From: Boletus sp. NGJ
Lineage: Eukaryota > Basidiomycota > Agaricomycetes > Boletales > Boletaceae
DNA: 64,000 nt
Direction of reading: 5' to 3'
Assembly: GCA_019096195.1 (NCBI GenBank)
Contig: JAGTXK010000073.1
Span: 682,001-746,000, forward strand
The position numbers and the translations under genes are program-made. The number at the start of each line of letters is the position of its first letter. Position 1 is the stretch's first letter. The notes below the pieces were generated by a model. It saw nothing but the letters and a program-made list of their open reading frames with translations, was not told the DNA's origin and did not search any database. Below are positions 1 through 12,333 of the stretch, in pieces.

Positions 1-2
1 TC

Positions 3-551
3 CCACAGTCAACAGAACGCATCGTAGAGGTTCAGGGTTCCCCAGAAGCTATCAGCCGTGCAATCGAAGAAATTGGAAAATGCTTACTGGAGGACTGGGA
101 AAGGGGTGCCGGGACAGTTCCTTTCCACCCCGGCGTTGGTGACGAACGTCTTGGTTCGAGACGGTCAGCCAATGGCTATGCCGGTGGTTTGAGTACGCGC
201 AGATCCGCCGGTGATGTTACTCGCCGTGGTTCGTCTCCACCATCTCCACACTCACCATCGACGACACAACCACCAGCCAATCTTCGTACGCAAAACATCT
301 TAATTCCTGCTGATATGGTCGGATGTATCATTGGCCGTAATGGAAGCAAAATTACTGAGATCCGCCGGCTCTCTGGATCGAAGATATCCATTGCAAAGGC
401 CCCACACGATAATTCCGGTGAACGAATGTTCACTATCATCGGGACTCCGGCAGCCAACGAGAAGGCATTGTTCTTACTCTATAATCAGTTGGAGAGCGAG
501 AAGGAGAGGAGAATTGGCAGGGAACAACAACAGCAGGACTCCCAAGAATAA
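3..551 (+). CDS. KH-domain RNA-binding protein, C-terminal part (PBP2/HEK2/Rnc1-like)
   Basis: The reading frame enters the window already open and stops with TAA at 549-551, so only about the last 182 codons are visible. The first codons (IVEVQGSPEAISRAIEEI) look like the last strand and helix of an upstream KH domain. A Ser/Pro/Arg-rich linker follows. A complete KH domain then begins near position 290 with NILIPADMVGCIIGRNGSK, which carries the GXXG loop as GRNG, and ends near 510. The tail is short, charged and glutamine-rich. Multi-KH proteins of this type bind single-stranded C/U-rich RNA and act in mRNA stability, localisation or telomere-linked silencing. Which of these applies cannot be read from the fragment. 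No intron is apparent in the visible part. Confidence 0.85.
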   Translation, partial: PQSTERIVEVQGSPEAISRAIEEIGKCLLEDWERGAGTVPFHPGVGDERLGSRRSANGYAGGLSTRRSAGDVTRRGSSPPSPHSPSTTQPPANLRTQNILIPADMVGCIIGRNGSKITEIRRLSGSKISIAKAPHDNSGERMFTIIGTPAANEKALFLLYNQLESEKERRIGREQQQQDSQE

Positions 552-1059
552 ACCGACTTGCCACCGTTCTGCCTGACATGCCGCCCAATTACTTTGCACG
601 ATTGATCCGACGCCTCACCAAACCGACCCGTATGCCTCATCCTCCAGCCTTCTTGTCCTCTCCGCTCTCCACACGCTGCTTCCTCGAACGTGCCCCGCTT
701 CGTTGCCGCGCGCTCTCAGAAGAGCCGTACTCGTTATTTGTCTTTAACCCTGTGCATTTCCCCATCCCCTATCACCGAAAATAGGCACAAAACCCCTCTT
801 CACTTCGATGTTCTTGACTCCCGATTTGCTTCATCGCCTCCCTGTCCTCCGACGATAGCTCTGACCAAGATACATATTGCGACATGCCTGACATACTACA
901 ATGCATTGTGTTTTAGTTTCACCGACGATATACAACATGCGTCCATGACTTGTTCCAGTCCTTCTCTTGTCCGCTGTTGCCATTCATTGATTCAATGGGT
1001 GTTCGCAATACGGACTAAAATACTATTCAAAGATCACGTGTACCGAGCGTTAATTAGAT
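552..1059. other. Intergenic region (3' UTR of KH gene, promoter of next gene)
   Basis: About 508 bp with no convincing gene. Open stretches here lack conserved residues and overlap in several frames. It presumably holds the 3' UTR of the KH gene and the 5' flank of the NUFIP1-like gene. CT-rich tracts lie around 650-860, which is common upstream of fungal genes. No clear TATA box or terminator was seen. Confidence 0.5.
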
Positions 1060-2479
1060 ATGTTTTCCGTTGAGCTCGTTTCAATGAACAAGTTTGCAAT
1101 GAACGGCCAGTATTCATCCTCACACAAGACCTCCTCTTACACAGTTCCCCTGTATGACACCACTGGACTGACTTCGGCGTTGGCTAACCCATACACGCAA
1201 CAATATGCACCGAGTTATATGTCCCCACATTATTATCAGGCATACTTGCAAGCCCATTCACCTCGCACAACCACGGATGGGTACACACTTTCATCAACCT
1301 ACGTCCCGGGCACCGCAATTCAGACGAGAAGAGGAACGTCGACGATGCCTACCCCGTCTCCCCGGGATCAGTCGTCTGTGCAGGCGCACCCACAAACGAC
1401 TGCGAGACCTATCCTGAATCATCTCACTTACGGGAGCTGGTACCAGTCCGGAAATTGTCGGTGCACCCGCCAGGGTTGCCCATTTACCGGCTCCCGCAAG
1501 TCCGTCGAGATTCATATGATGGATCGACATTTTACATTTCCACCTGGGTGGGAGAAGAAGGACGGTTGGGATGCTGATCCGAGCTTAAGAGGGTGCATAT
1601 TCATACCATATTATTTTGACCCCTGACTGATGCAGATTTAGAAAACCTATCACAATTCAGGGGACATCCCTAGTGCTAGATACACCAGAAGCTATCGATG
1701 CCTGGATAGCAGAGCGGAGGAGGCGATTCCCGACGGACGAAAAAACTCGGGATAAGAAACGAAAACTTGAGGAGGCAGTTGCGCGAGGGCAGCTAACCCC
1801 GGAAGGTATAGGTGCTGGCGCAAGAAAAAAAATGAAGCAGAACACCGCAGTTGCGGAGGGTGGCAACAAGGGATTCCGAGGAAAAGGGCACCAAAGGTGC
1901 AGAGGTCGTCGATGGGAAGGTCCGGTACAGCGTGAAGAACCCAGAACAGAAATTCCAGACGAGTCGACGAGTCAACCAGTCAATACAAGAACGAAATCCA
2001 CTCGGGAAGCAAGCTCAAATTATGGGTCCATCACAGATGACGATGAGGTACCCGAAGTTGTGTCGTCCAAAGTTCCTACCGCACCACTGTGCATACCGAA
2101 AGTTGACGTTGGGCACAGCAGTGAAATACAAATGTCATATGCGTACCCTCAAGAACCCGTCAGAAGAATTCCTCAGCCGAAGAAGCCACCGCGAAATCCG
2201 TTCGTATCACGGTCAACATTGCTTCGTAACGTACTGGAAGCTTGCTGCTTACTTGTTCTAACCACTCTGATTCTCTTGCTTCTTAAGCTGCTCCTGCCTG
2301 AGATCCGGGTCACAGTATCCAATCTGTCGCAGGCCATACACTTTCTTGTCGAAAATGATTTTCTTCGTGACGTTGAACTACGGCCGGGCGAAGCACAAGA
2401 GCAGATGATCGAGGTCCTTGGAAGTAGCGAGACTCCGTGTTCTGCTCAGCCTCCCACCAAGAGAACCCCGGAACCCTAA
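1060..2479 (+). CDS. NUFIP1/Rsa1-like box C/D snoRNP assembly factor
   Basis: Three exons: 1060-1592, 1636-2230 and 2288-2479. The first intron (1593-1635, GT..AG, 43 nt) is fixed by protein continuity: DPSLRG joins FRKPITIQGTSLVLDTPEAI, the NUFIP1 family core, followed by DAWIAERRRRFPTDEK. A zinc finger (CRCTRQGCPF..HMMDRH) precedes it in exon 1. The N-terminus is Tyr/Ser/Pro-rich and low in complexity. The second intron (2231-2287, 57 nt, CTAAC branch site) has no stop and keeps frame. If read through, it would encode a false hydrophobic helix; spliced, the text reads STLLRN-LLLPEIRVTVSNL. NUFIP1/Rsa1 proteins act in the nucleus as a platform for snoRNP assembly with the R2TP complex. The start is ATG 1060, or possibly the in-frame ATG at 1084. 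Confidence 0.78.
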
Positions 2480-2563
2480 GCATAAGCTAGTCTCATATGT
2501 TGGGGAAAAAGAGATACAGTAAATTGTGGCAACTAGTTCCTGATAGGGAATGCTTTGGTGTGA

Positions 2564-5500
2564 TCAGCGGCTATCCTCCAAACCACCTTCGGAGGTGCTA
2601 CTACTCTCAAACGACCCATCTTCGTCCCCTTCGCCTTCCAAAGTCTGTTTCTCTACATCAAATCCGTAACCTGTTAGCCCTTCTGCGATCTGGTCAACTT
2701 TGGATGGCGCCGTGACGACAACAACGGTAGAAGTAGATGGGCTAAAAATCGGCAGGATATATTTCTCGAGAGATGCTAGGACATCATCCTTGGTGACAGC
2801 TTGGTATTGCTCCAAGAGCTGGAGGTTGAGGTTTTGACTTAGACCCTTGAGTGCTTGGTTGGTAAACGAGTTGATCGCCTGCAGAGATCTGAACAAATCA
2901 AACGCCTTGGACGTTCAAATCACCTACTGCTCTCCCTGCCGTTGCAACGTTTTTCGTAACAGAGTAGACGATGCTGCTCTTGGCAGCGTCTAGCGTTGTT
3001 TCTCCGAGCTCAATCTGATGGAGTTACTCCACTGAACTGACGAAGATAAAACAACGGAAACCTACGGAGCCGTCAACTAGTCCCGAAACAACATTGTTCG
3101 CCTCTTTAAAAGCTTCCATGCTGTTGGAGCTCTGTGTGTAGAAGGTCAGAAAGTGTGTGTTCGAATGGAGGCCAAACTTGCTCGGTACAGGGAGAAGGTA
3201 ATTAGCCCAGCTTCCCTGTCGGTAGTCATGTATGCGCCGTAGGCGAGGCCAGCACCGCGGACCGACCTCTGTTGAGAGTGGAATCAGCACAATTTGACAT
3301 TGTTGAAACAGGATTCTACGATACCCATAGAAAACTCTCCGTCGCATTCAGAACTTCAAGTGCGACCCTTAATGCCGGAAACTCCGGATGATTGAAGCCT
3401 TGAATGCCCTTAGTGGTATGATTGACAAAGGAACTTTCAATCGTGGGCAAGCTAACAACAACTGCCTAGAAAAGGGTGAACGGATGCACGGTAAGAATCT
3501 GTTTGTCCCTACCCTCCTAATTGGGTTCCTGCCCAACTCACTGAGCGTCTCGCAAGTCAACTTGACTGGTGCCAAAGTTGACTCCTGCTGAAAGGTGGAA
3601 AAGGGGAGGGAAACTACGAGAGTTATGCTTACGGCAAGGAAAGTGAACTTTTCACTCCATGTACTACGGGGCTTTTTAAGACCCAATACATTTCCAGTGA
3701 TGGATATTCGAATTCCTGAGGGATCAGTCACTACAAGCATCGAAGTTCAATGAGACACTTCCAAACATGCCACGAAAACGGTACACACAGCATTCTCGCA
3801 GTTTCTCGAAGGCAGCAATCACCTGCTCTGGGCACTCCTGAAGGTCTTTAATAAGCTTCGGCACAAACTCCGCTTGAGACAAGATTGTGCCAGCGAGCGC
3901 AGTCGAACTCTTGTCAAATAACGTTTCAGCACATACAGATGACAAGACATTGTTGCCGTCACGCTTGAGTTCAGGAAGGGACTGAGCAAGTTTAGCAGCG
4001 GAAACAAGGAGCCTTTTCCGCGGATTAGCCACCGGAGACAAATTACGAAACACTTGCTCACCTTTCTTTGTCGAATATGGCGCCCCAGACAAGATCGCGG
4101 AGCCAAGTGACGGCGGACTCGTAATGTGGTACCTCAACCTTGAAACTTATGCGCACAAATTCGGTGAATTGATCTGATAATCCGAGCCCTGCTTCATACG
4201 AAACAGTCAGGTCATCGAGCTGATTGACAACCTCCTCATGACCCAATACTGTGCCGATTTCCAGCTTTACAGGCAAAGAGAAGAACGCAGCGGCATAAGT
4301 GGAGAGGTATCTATGGAATCTCAGTGAGAGAACCGGTGTAGCAAAAATGAAGTTACGAACGGGCGAAGTTCGTTCGGCACATTTGCAAGCGAGAAGAACG
4401 CATGAATTCCTACAAAATCTGACTACAAGGTCTGTCAGCCGAAATCATTTCAACTCGAGAAGAAATTTACTTTAACATGATCATATTGTACAAACATCGA
4501 CAATGGCTCGCCGTCGTTCTCAATATGTTTTTCAAGATCTGATCGCAACGAAAGCCTGGAAGTAACACTTCGACCCTTGCCCAATTCTTGCACGCTCTCC
4601 ACAGGAATCCACGATATGCTCTTCACATCTGGGACTGGGAAAGAAGTTAGAATCTCTTTTGGGATGGGCAATTCATGTTCGGCTTTCGCAGCCTCAAGTT
4701 CCTGTTCTGCCTTCGCAAGACCTTCAGGTCCGAGCTTTTCGACTTGCGCGGCTAGGCGAGCCTTTTCAATCGTTTCAAGTTTCTCCGCAAGGTTTGCCGA
4801 GGGTCTTCCGATGACGACAGTGTAGGGCTGGTCGACGAAGTACCTTGTATTACCATTAAGCATCACACAATGTAATATGTATATGACTCACCTCTTCAAG
4901 AGATCTGTCCATTGTGAGCTGTTCCAAGCTCTAAGGATATTGTAATACTTGATCTCGTCCAAAGCCCCGCGCAGATCCGAGCCATCTGTTGCTCCGTACA
5001 AGAAATCTGTTATTATCGTGCCTGAAAAAGTATCTCCCTTGGCAGATTCAAGTTTGCTCCGCAACTAAAATGGTCGAATCAGTAAGGCAACAAGACTGCG
5101 AAAGCTAACAAAGTATCCTACTTGACGTTCATCTCGGTTGATGACCATCGACATCCGGGCGATGTCAGTGCCTTCCGTAACAATGCGACGGAAGCTCGCA
5201 GAGAGCCTCGCATCAAAGGTGTCTAAGTATTCTGCGGGCACGGAACCGACGTAAACGGGTAAGTCTACCATTGTAGCGCGAGCATCTTCGCTGAAGTAGA
5301 TGTAAGAGCTTCGAGGGCATGAGTATGATAACATGATGTAAAGATGGAACCTTACCAAAGAGGAGACTCTATTTCAACATATTCTTTGTTCAGAGGAGCC
5401 ACAGGCGATGATGTAAGGTAGATAGATAATATGTCCAAAGCCTAGAAATGTATTGAGCAAGTTACTCACAAATTCGTGATGACAAGCAAACCTTCCGTTC

Positions 5501-6953
5501 CAAGAATGCTGTTGGAGGTGGGCCATTATACGTGATAAGCAGTTCACCTTGACTCTCGTCTTTCTCTGGGAACTCCACGGCTTCCCTGGTGACTGCCTTA
5601 ATGCGCTCGCGATTGGTACTGGTCGTCTCCATAAACGGTCGTTTCCAGCCTTTTGGGCGCGGTCCCTGATTTTGGCCATGTGCGATGATGTTAGGCTCAA
5701 CCTTCTCTTGAAGAACAGAAAGAAGAGATCTGGTTCCACTTGAAAGTTTTCCGGTAACTATCAGCGACAAATTATGAGGGACATAATATGTACTGTGGTA
5801 TTGCCGAACTGCAAAGCAGATATAAGTTAATGTAAGGAGGTCAACGGAAAATTTACTTTGCTCTACGGTGAGAACACGCAAGGCTTCCATCAAGCCACCA
5901 GTTTCGCTACGGTAAGCACTGCCCAGAGGATACAAGATACGTTGGGAGCTAAAGGAGACGTAAGCATCGACAAAACCAACGAAAGATCAACACCGACCGG
6001 AGAGCCATCAGATCGCCAGAGGTGTTCTCTCGCCCTTGCATTTCGCTGTATACTACACCAGCATCTTCACCTTTCGCATTGATATGGTGAACCTACGAGG
6101 TCAGTGAGATAAGCGCTTTCTAAGTCGAATACGCCGATTGTATTTGTACCTCCGTCACAAAAGCTGCTTTAGACATTGTTGGGTACAGTATATGATCGAG
6201 GTATATTGGCAAGAGCTGGAGGAACCCCTGTTCTCCAGCTGTTGAAGCGGTATAGGCTGCGCGGAAGTAGAAGTGAGGAAAGAGGGGACGAGAGGACGAG
6301 TTGCTTGCCTGTATGGTCATTATCCGTCCAAGCATTTGTGCCATCAGAGAAACCACGGTTAGCGAGATGGTCTATGATGCCTTTATACGGGTACTTTTCC
6401 GAGCCCATGAAGGCCAGGCTGGCGGATCAGCCTCAGAAACAAGTACGGAAAGTGTGCCAAACAACTCACTGTTCTAGGGTGTGAGGACAACCGCTGTCAT
6501 TGAAGACTGAGAGAATGAGAAGGGTAGAAACAAGTGGGACAGGAGCGAAGGGGCTTACTCTCAGTTGCGACAACAAAGTATCCGTTAATGAGTGGAGCTG
6601 GAGACGGGTTCAGAGGTGGAGGAAAAAATAAGACTGAGGTACACACCTTCGTAATCTAGATGAACAAGGGTCAAGCCGCTGACACGGCTGCGCCATTTTG
6701 AGACGGCCACATCAGTATATTCTAGTTGGATGCGCTGAACAAGGTCAAAGTTGCCAAAAGACGTCAAGGCGTCATCTGAAAGGGCTGAACGATCTTGAAA
6801 TGAAGCCATGGAAGCAAGAGACCTTGACCGAGTAGGCAGGAGAATACTTGGGCGATGATGGGGGCTGGCGCTGCGGAGGAAAGGGAACGAGCTGGCTGTA
6901 CGACGAAGGACGGTCGTCGTTGAAAGGCGCACTGTGGAGAAGAGCTTGTGCAT
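2564..6953 (-). CDS. M16-family zinc metallopeptidase (YOL098C/C05D11.1 type)
   Basis: A long gene with many short introns, stop at 2564, ATG at 6953. The first exon encodes an Arg/Ser-rich, acid-poor N-terminus (MHKLFSTVRLSTTTVLRR) that could be a mitochondrial presequence. The family's inverted zinc motif HxxEH is present as HTLEH, but its last codon is split by a 51-nt intron (6419-6469). The text continues LAFMGSEKYPYKG, then NRGFSDGTNAWTDNDHT, typical of the cytosolic/mitochondrial M16C-like branch that includes yeast YOL098C. Later exons cover 5935-2564 and end in an acidic Ser/Glu tail. It should cleave peptides or act as a peptide-degrading clam-shell enzyme; the substrate is unknown. 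Tail-to-tail with the NUFIP1-like gene (84 bp gap). Exon edges other than the zinc-motif intron were not all resolved. Confidence 0.82.
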
Positions 6954-7031
6954 GTGTCGATTGTAGCGTGTGCAGCAGTGTCTCTGCCGTCCGTTTGACC
7001 TGCGATTACGTCATCTGCCTTGCCATTGATC
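6954..7031. promoter_or_regulatory. Putative bidirectional promoter between M16 peptidase and nuclease gene
   Basis: The two divergent start codons, ATG 6953 on the minus strand and ATG 7032 on the plus strand, are separated by only 78 bp. Both transcription start regions must lie in or overlap this interval or the first exons. No TATA box is evident. Confidence 0.45.
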
Positions 7032-8735
7032 ATGGGCTACGAGCCTACGTCAGAACAGATCGCCCAGGCAGAAGAAAAACGCCTCAAACGTCTGGAAAAG
7101 AAACTTTGGAAAGAAAAGCAGCACAAACAGAGCGACCAGACGGTCCCTCTCTTCCTCTCGAGACCATGGATACCACTTAAGCCGCCGGACCACCTTCACA
7201 CCCAGACGGTCAGCGTCATGACATGGAACGTCCGTACTTACATCCCCGTGCATCCGTCTGCAATTCGCTCAAAATATATCCTTGTAGTTACTCGCTCAGT
7301 GTCTCGTTCGTGCGTCGAGTTAATGTACATCTTTACGATCACTGGGTAACAATGAGTCACAGGCTCAGAGCTCTTCCCAACCAGTGGCAAAGCCCGTAAA
7401 GCAAGTGAGAGGATACCGATGCTTCATGCTGAGATACTCTCTCACGACGCCGATATCCTGTGTATGCAGGTCTGTGAAGTCCAACAACGTCTCTCGGACA
7501 CGATCTAATGAATTCCAGGAAGTCGATGGGCTGCACAAGCTCCTTCCTGTGCTCGATCTCGCTGGATACGCTTACTCTTATGCGAGTGGTACAGACAAAC
7601 CCCACGGATGTCTCATTGCATACAAGAATACGATATTCCAAAGCGTGCATGAGGCCATGATAGAGTATGATACCTTGGAAGTGCACAGCAACCCCGAACT
7701 AAGTACGCAGGCACGCATTGGGTCGAGCCATCGAACCAAGAACATCGCAAAAATCGTCGCCCTTCAAAGTATAGGTCCAGAATCAGCAGTCCAGAGTTAC
7801 ATTGTCGCAACGACGCATCTGTTTTGGCATCCCGCGTTCGTGCACAACTGGCTTCTTCAACAATTCCGCTGACGTGAATTCGTCATTAGGTACACATACG
7901 AAAGAGCGAGGCAAGTTACTGAATTCCCCACCTTTTTGTGCCTAAGTCTAGAGTTGGTCATAGGCAAGCAGGTCTCCTGGTTCGTGAGGTTATCGCATTC
8001 CAGGAGCTCTGGAAACTCCGTGGTTGGCCCTGTATCATAGCGGGAGGTAAGAACCCATGCACCCGCAGCTCCATTGTATTCCAAACGTCGAGCAGACTTC
8101 AACTTTCCTCCTGATGACCCCGCGTACTCCTTGCTGGCTCGCGAACCACTGTCTCTTGAACAACAAGAACGACTCCAAGTTTCGCGAGTCGTGCACGTCT
8201 CCATAGACCCCACTGTTCCCACATCCATCGCGAAAGAGGCGGACAAAGGGGGCAGTGAGCAAGAAGCTGATCCTGATAGGGTTGTTCGAAACTCGAGGAA
8301 TTCCAAGCCCTCCGACGGATTGTTATCGGACACTGAGCTGTCTATTCTTGTTGGACATTGCTTGCGGAGTGCATATGATGAAGGACAACGGTCATCGCTA
8401 GTAGAGGGAAACGATGTCGCGACATATGGTGCCAGAGCACTCTTGCCGGCTAAAAAAGTTGGCGCTTGTGAGCCAATGTGGACTAGCTTTACGCATTACT
8501 GGAAGACGACTCTAGGTAATTGCCCTGCTCGGACTTGACGAGATTTGTTGTAGCTCACGAAGTACCAGATTACATCTTCATCCTAGATGCCCCTGGAAGT
8601 GAAACGCGTGTAACGGGTTACCTTCAACCTCATCGCACGGACGATGTTGTGCGGGGCTTGCCTCAGATCGGGATTTGTGGCAGTGATCATTTCTCACTTT
8701 GCACTCAGCTTGTGACGTTGCCTGCCACATTGTAA
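7032..8735 (+). CDS. CCR4/Ngl2-type endonuclease-exonuclease-phosphatase family RNase
   Basis: Start ATG 7032 gives MGYEPTSEQIAQAEEKRLKR, a lysine-rich helix common in Ngl2 homologues; stop TAA 8733-8735. Several short introns interrupt it. Family signatures in order: VSVMTWN then LLAQCLV near 7210-7310, HAEILSHDADILCMQ then EVDG at 7420-7530, THLFWHPA near 7820, DFNFPPDDPAYSLL near 8098 and the C-terminal catalytic GSDHFSL near 8680. These are the expected EEP-fold active-site segments (E of LCMQEVD, D/N of DFN, H of SDH). Ngl2-type enzymes trim 5.8S rRNA 3' ends and CCR4-type ones deadenylate mRNA. There are no leucine-rich repeats, which favours the Ngl2/Angel branch. Transcribed divergently from the M16 gene. 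Confidence 0.83.
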
Positions 8736-8876
8736 TGTCTATTAGGATATATGGATTCGCTGCGACTAATCTTCCATCAAAAGTACGAAATGTAAGGATT
8801 AGAGTCCAAGGATGCACAATGATCCCAGTCAGACAAGTGCAAGTCCTTGCCCAGATAATGCTTGTCAAGATCTTAT

Positions 8877-11800
8877 TTATGCCGCCCGGTCAGAACCTGC
8901 AAGCAAAGTCTTGAAAAGCCCGCTCGCGGAGTCTTCGTTCCGCAACTGAATCATATAAATGACGCCTGTCCGTGCACCCCCAGCATCACTCAACTCAATT
9001 GCCACACCAGTTTTGCCCACCCTTTCAACTCCATCCGTCAAGACAATCGTCGAGATAAGAATCGATTTTTCTTTGCTACCTGTCTCCACAACAAGCTGCT
9101 TGACATTCGTGGGCTCCTGGCGGTAGAGAGTCAAGTTCGCCGAACCCAACGACTTCCATTGCGCATGTTGTTGCTGATGGAATACCTTGCACTTCATTTG
9201 TGCCGTGATTACAGACCGTACGGGTCCAAGCGGTTTGCGTTCTTCGGCTGGAGACGTGGGAGGGCTCGGATCTAAAATTGAGGGTTCCGCAACTGAGTTA
9301 GTTCTCCATCCCATTTGCATCGACGGGAGGAGTGGTCTCGAAATTGGCATGTTCAGGGACCCCATCGAGTTCTTGCGTTGATTGTATGGGCGTTGTGGCA
9401 TGGGTAAACCGTCCGGTAATGAGGGTAATGGAGGCAACGGGTTTGGGCTATACTGATATTGTGCATGGAGTGACCGCGACGATAGAGATTTCTGAAGCTT
9501 GTGAATTGACTGTTCAGCTGGGTGGAATATCACTGGAGGACTGGATGGATGTGTAGGGAATTGGTGCCCATTTTGGGAGTGTGGACCCAGTTGAGGATGA
9601 GAGGCAGGGATAATCTTCTCGTGGTTCGGTCTATTCGGAAGAGAAATCAAGGAAGGCTGATGATGCAGAGGTTGTTGACGAAGCGAGTGTATGGAAGTAT
9701 GGTGTCTTAGAGTCGGGTTTTGCGGGGCGGGGTGCTGAGCAGTCGGTGGTGAATACACCCCACCTGATCCTCCAGGAAGATCTGAGGTAGGAACTGCGAG
9801 AGGCGGTGACTGTGATTGAATACTTGCACTCCGTAAGGGAGGAATGATTTGTCCTGGTACAAATGAGGAAGGTGGGCTATTGGTGGTGTACCCTGCGGAA
9901 GATCTGCGTGGGGGGTATATTGGGCTCGAATTGTGCAACGTGGGTATACGTTGTCCATTCCCTGGTGAACGTGGACTGCTTGGGGGGCTACTAACTACAT
10001 CACGTGGTTGGATCGTCTCAAGCTGGGTGAGTTGCTGTTCGGGGCGAGTTTGCGAGAGAGACGTCACTGGCAGACTGATGTTTTGATTAAGCGAAGAAGC
10101 ACTGTCCGCTGTGGAAGTGGCGTCATCCATCCACTTGGATCGAACGTTACCTGGTTGGGATTGCGGAAGTAAACCAGGATTCAGCGCTCGATCGGGTCTT
10201 TCCCTCGAAGTACTGCCAGACATTTTGAGCTGCGTAGCTGGTGATTGTGGAAGGTTATCAATTGGAGTTATGGGTGGTACAGGCTCTTGCGTGGCTCTCG
10301 ACACTGTTAATGGGTGAGAAAAACCGACCCCAAAATATGGAGCAATTCTTACTCGTTTTTGCAAACGATATACACTCTCGAAATTCGTTAAGAATTCGGT
10401 CTCGTTTGAGTTGGGAATCAACTTCCAAAATCAGTGTCTCTTTACGCATGATAGAGACTTGCAGTGCATTATCTATGGATTCGATCAGGAACGTGTACTT
10501 GGAAGAATAACCCAACCAACCTTGTCTAGGCACTTCGGTTACGTTCAGAACTTTGCCGGAAAGCGGAGGATAGCAAAGATGCATATCTTGCCCATCACCA
10601 GCTCTGGCAACTCTCTCGTCTCGGGTCATTTCTTCGCACAGAAGAAACAGGTCCGACAAAATATAAATATGCCCGTGACGATGGAAAACTTCTACTCCTG
10701 TCGCCTTGGGGGTAAATCGTACAAGCACCTTTGCTGATAATCGTAGCTCGCGGGCGTAAGGAAGGGTCGGTGGTGCTATTTGCAGTCGAATTTGCTGCAG
10801 ATATGGCTAAGTTGACAACGTGTGCAATGCTGCACCACGAACCTTTGGTTGCATTGTAAATATGTCGAGTGTGTTTTCGGTAGCTAAGCGCCTCTCGAGA
10901 TCAAGGAGGGGCAAAGGCATAGTTCGAGAGGACTCCCGACTGACTGACGTTAATGTTGTCTCTTGTGAAAGGCGTTCACTGAGGGCATATATGAAAGGTA
11001 TAGTAGTTGGTGAAATTGATGGACTTACTCTCTTGAGGAGAAACTACCCCGCATAGATGTTGCAGCGCTTGCAGAATCTGCACCAAACTGTCCGGAAAGC
11101 AGAGTGCCCCTTTCCATCGCTTCATTCCTGTATGGTTCCATGGGTATCACAGTGGTCGGATTCGCCTCAGTGTTCACGCTAGCAACGAGTGGAATTTGTG
11201 ATGGTCCAGGGGTGCCAACAACGGTGTTGGCTCTGTCATCAAGAGTCGCTAGAAGAGCATCCAACTTCCCCAGGGCTCCTGTTAGTAGCCGGTGATCGCT
11301 TCTTCCGGGAGTCGTACTCTTGAGCAATCTACTGTACAGTTTCCTGTAATACTGTAAACGTCCCTTTGGTAGTAAAAACAGAGCATCGAGGGTCCAAAGA
11401 GAGAGATTCAGCAAGCGTGCGGTTTGCGGCAAAGCAGGCGGCGGAGGATTGGGAGCTGAAAAGGCTTCCAGAACAGCAGGAAGCTTCAAATTCGACTTGA
11501 CGAGCTCCCAATCATCGAAGCCAATACAGTATCTGTCGGCATATGTCATGTAAGGTTTTTCTAATTCATCAATCTTCCACACTGTGAGAGCAGGTTTTTG
11601 GGACCGAAGTATATACCTACCCAGCGCATCAATAAGTCACCAAGAACCTTGGGAGAGGATGGATTTTCGCCGATCTCCTTAAGCTTCTGCGAGGAATCAG
11701 ATATGGATATGATGGTGTCAGGCCGGGTGGAATGAAGGTCTTACTGCCAAGAGCGTGCGATTCGTCTTATATACCCCTTCTATACTTCGAAACATAACGT

Positions 11801-12212
11801 CGAGTTCTGGCGGGGGAAGATTTGATCGTGACCAGGCAGCAGCCACTTTCTGTTATGCGAACGATGAGGCAGGATAGGGAAACAGGAGGTGAGGTGAGAC
11901 GCACTCGGATAATGCCAGCGAGGAGCTCAACGTATGCTTTCTCGCTCTCTATAAGATCGGTCAATGGGCTATATTTCCGAGTCTTATCCACCACGGAGGA
12001 TAGGGAGGATGGTGATACTGGAGACAGGGGGATGTCGAGGCCTAACATAGGAGTCAGAGGAGGTGATCGCGAAGGCAGAGCGCTTTTGTTGGGATACCTA
12101 AGGATGACATGATTCGCTGAGTGGGGTCTGTGTGCTCCTCGCTGTGTTTCGGTGGTAGCGGTGGGGGTTCGTCCAAGCAACTTTCGGCCATCGTTGTATG
12201 GGCAGCGTTCAT
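8877..12212 (-). CDS. Dbl-family Rho guanine-nucleotide exchange factor (DH-PH)
   Basis: Start ATG 12212 (MNAAHTTMAESCLDEPPPL). Exon 1 joins exon 2 across a 56-nt intron, 12042-12097, giving SSL-GLDIPLSPVSP. The DH domain follows: LTDLIESEKAYVELLAGIIR, AAAWSRSNLPPPELDVMF, RSIEGVYKTNRTLL, then about 11582-11020 with LEKPYMTYADRYCIGFDDWE. A PH domain lies at roughly 10728-10340 (VEVFHRHGHIYILSDLFLLC). A long Pro/Ser/Gln-rich, presumably disordered stretch occupies about 10250-9200. It ends with a beta-rich conserved tail (LTLYRQEPTNVKQLVVETG) of uncertain fold; stop at 8877. It should load GTP onto a Rho/Rac/Cdc42 GTPase at the membrane to drive polarised growth. A Rac1 gene lies in the same window, but no direct link is shown. 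Confidence 0.82.
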
Positions 12213-12333
12213 CACAGCGCAGGTCAGAGACGGTTGGGGAATAGAGCTGAGTGCGGTAACAATGTGAATGGGAACTTTCGGGTTCTGTTGGCATATATGT
12301 AGTACTTTATTCCGTGTTGTCAAGCACCCGCCA

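Noticed and set aside
2243-2287. Transmembrane helix in the NUFIP1-like protein
   Set aside because: It is the translation of a probable 57-nt intron with donor, branch site and acceptor. Removing it restores a typical sequence.
8862-9275. 137-codon plus-strand open stretch
   Set aside because: Antisense to the RhoGEF C-terminal exon, with no conserved features.
12042-12294. Alternative RhoGEF N-terminus starting MPTEPESSHSH at 12294
   Set aside because: The other frame gives a Pro-rich start joined by a good 56-nt intron (CTGAC branch, TTAG acceptor), which fits better; but the alternative is not fully excluded.
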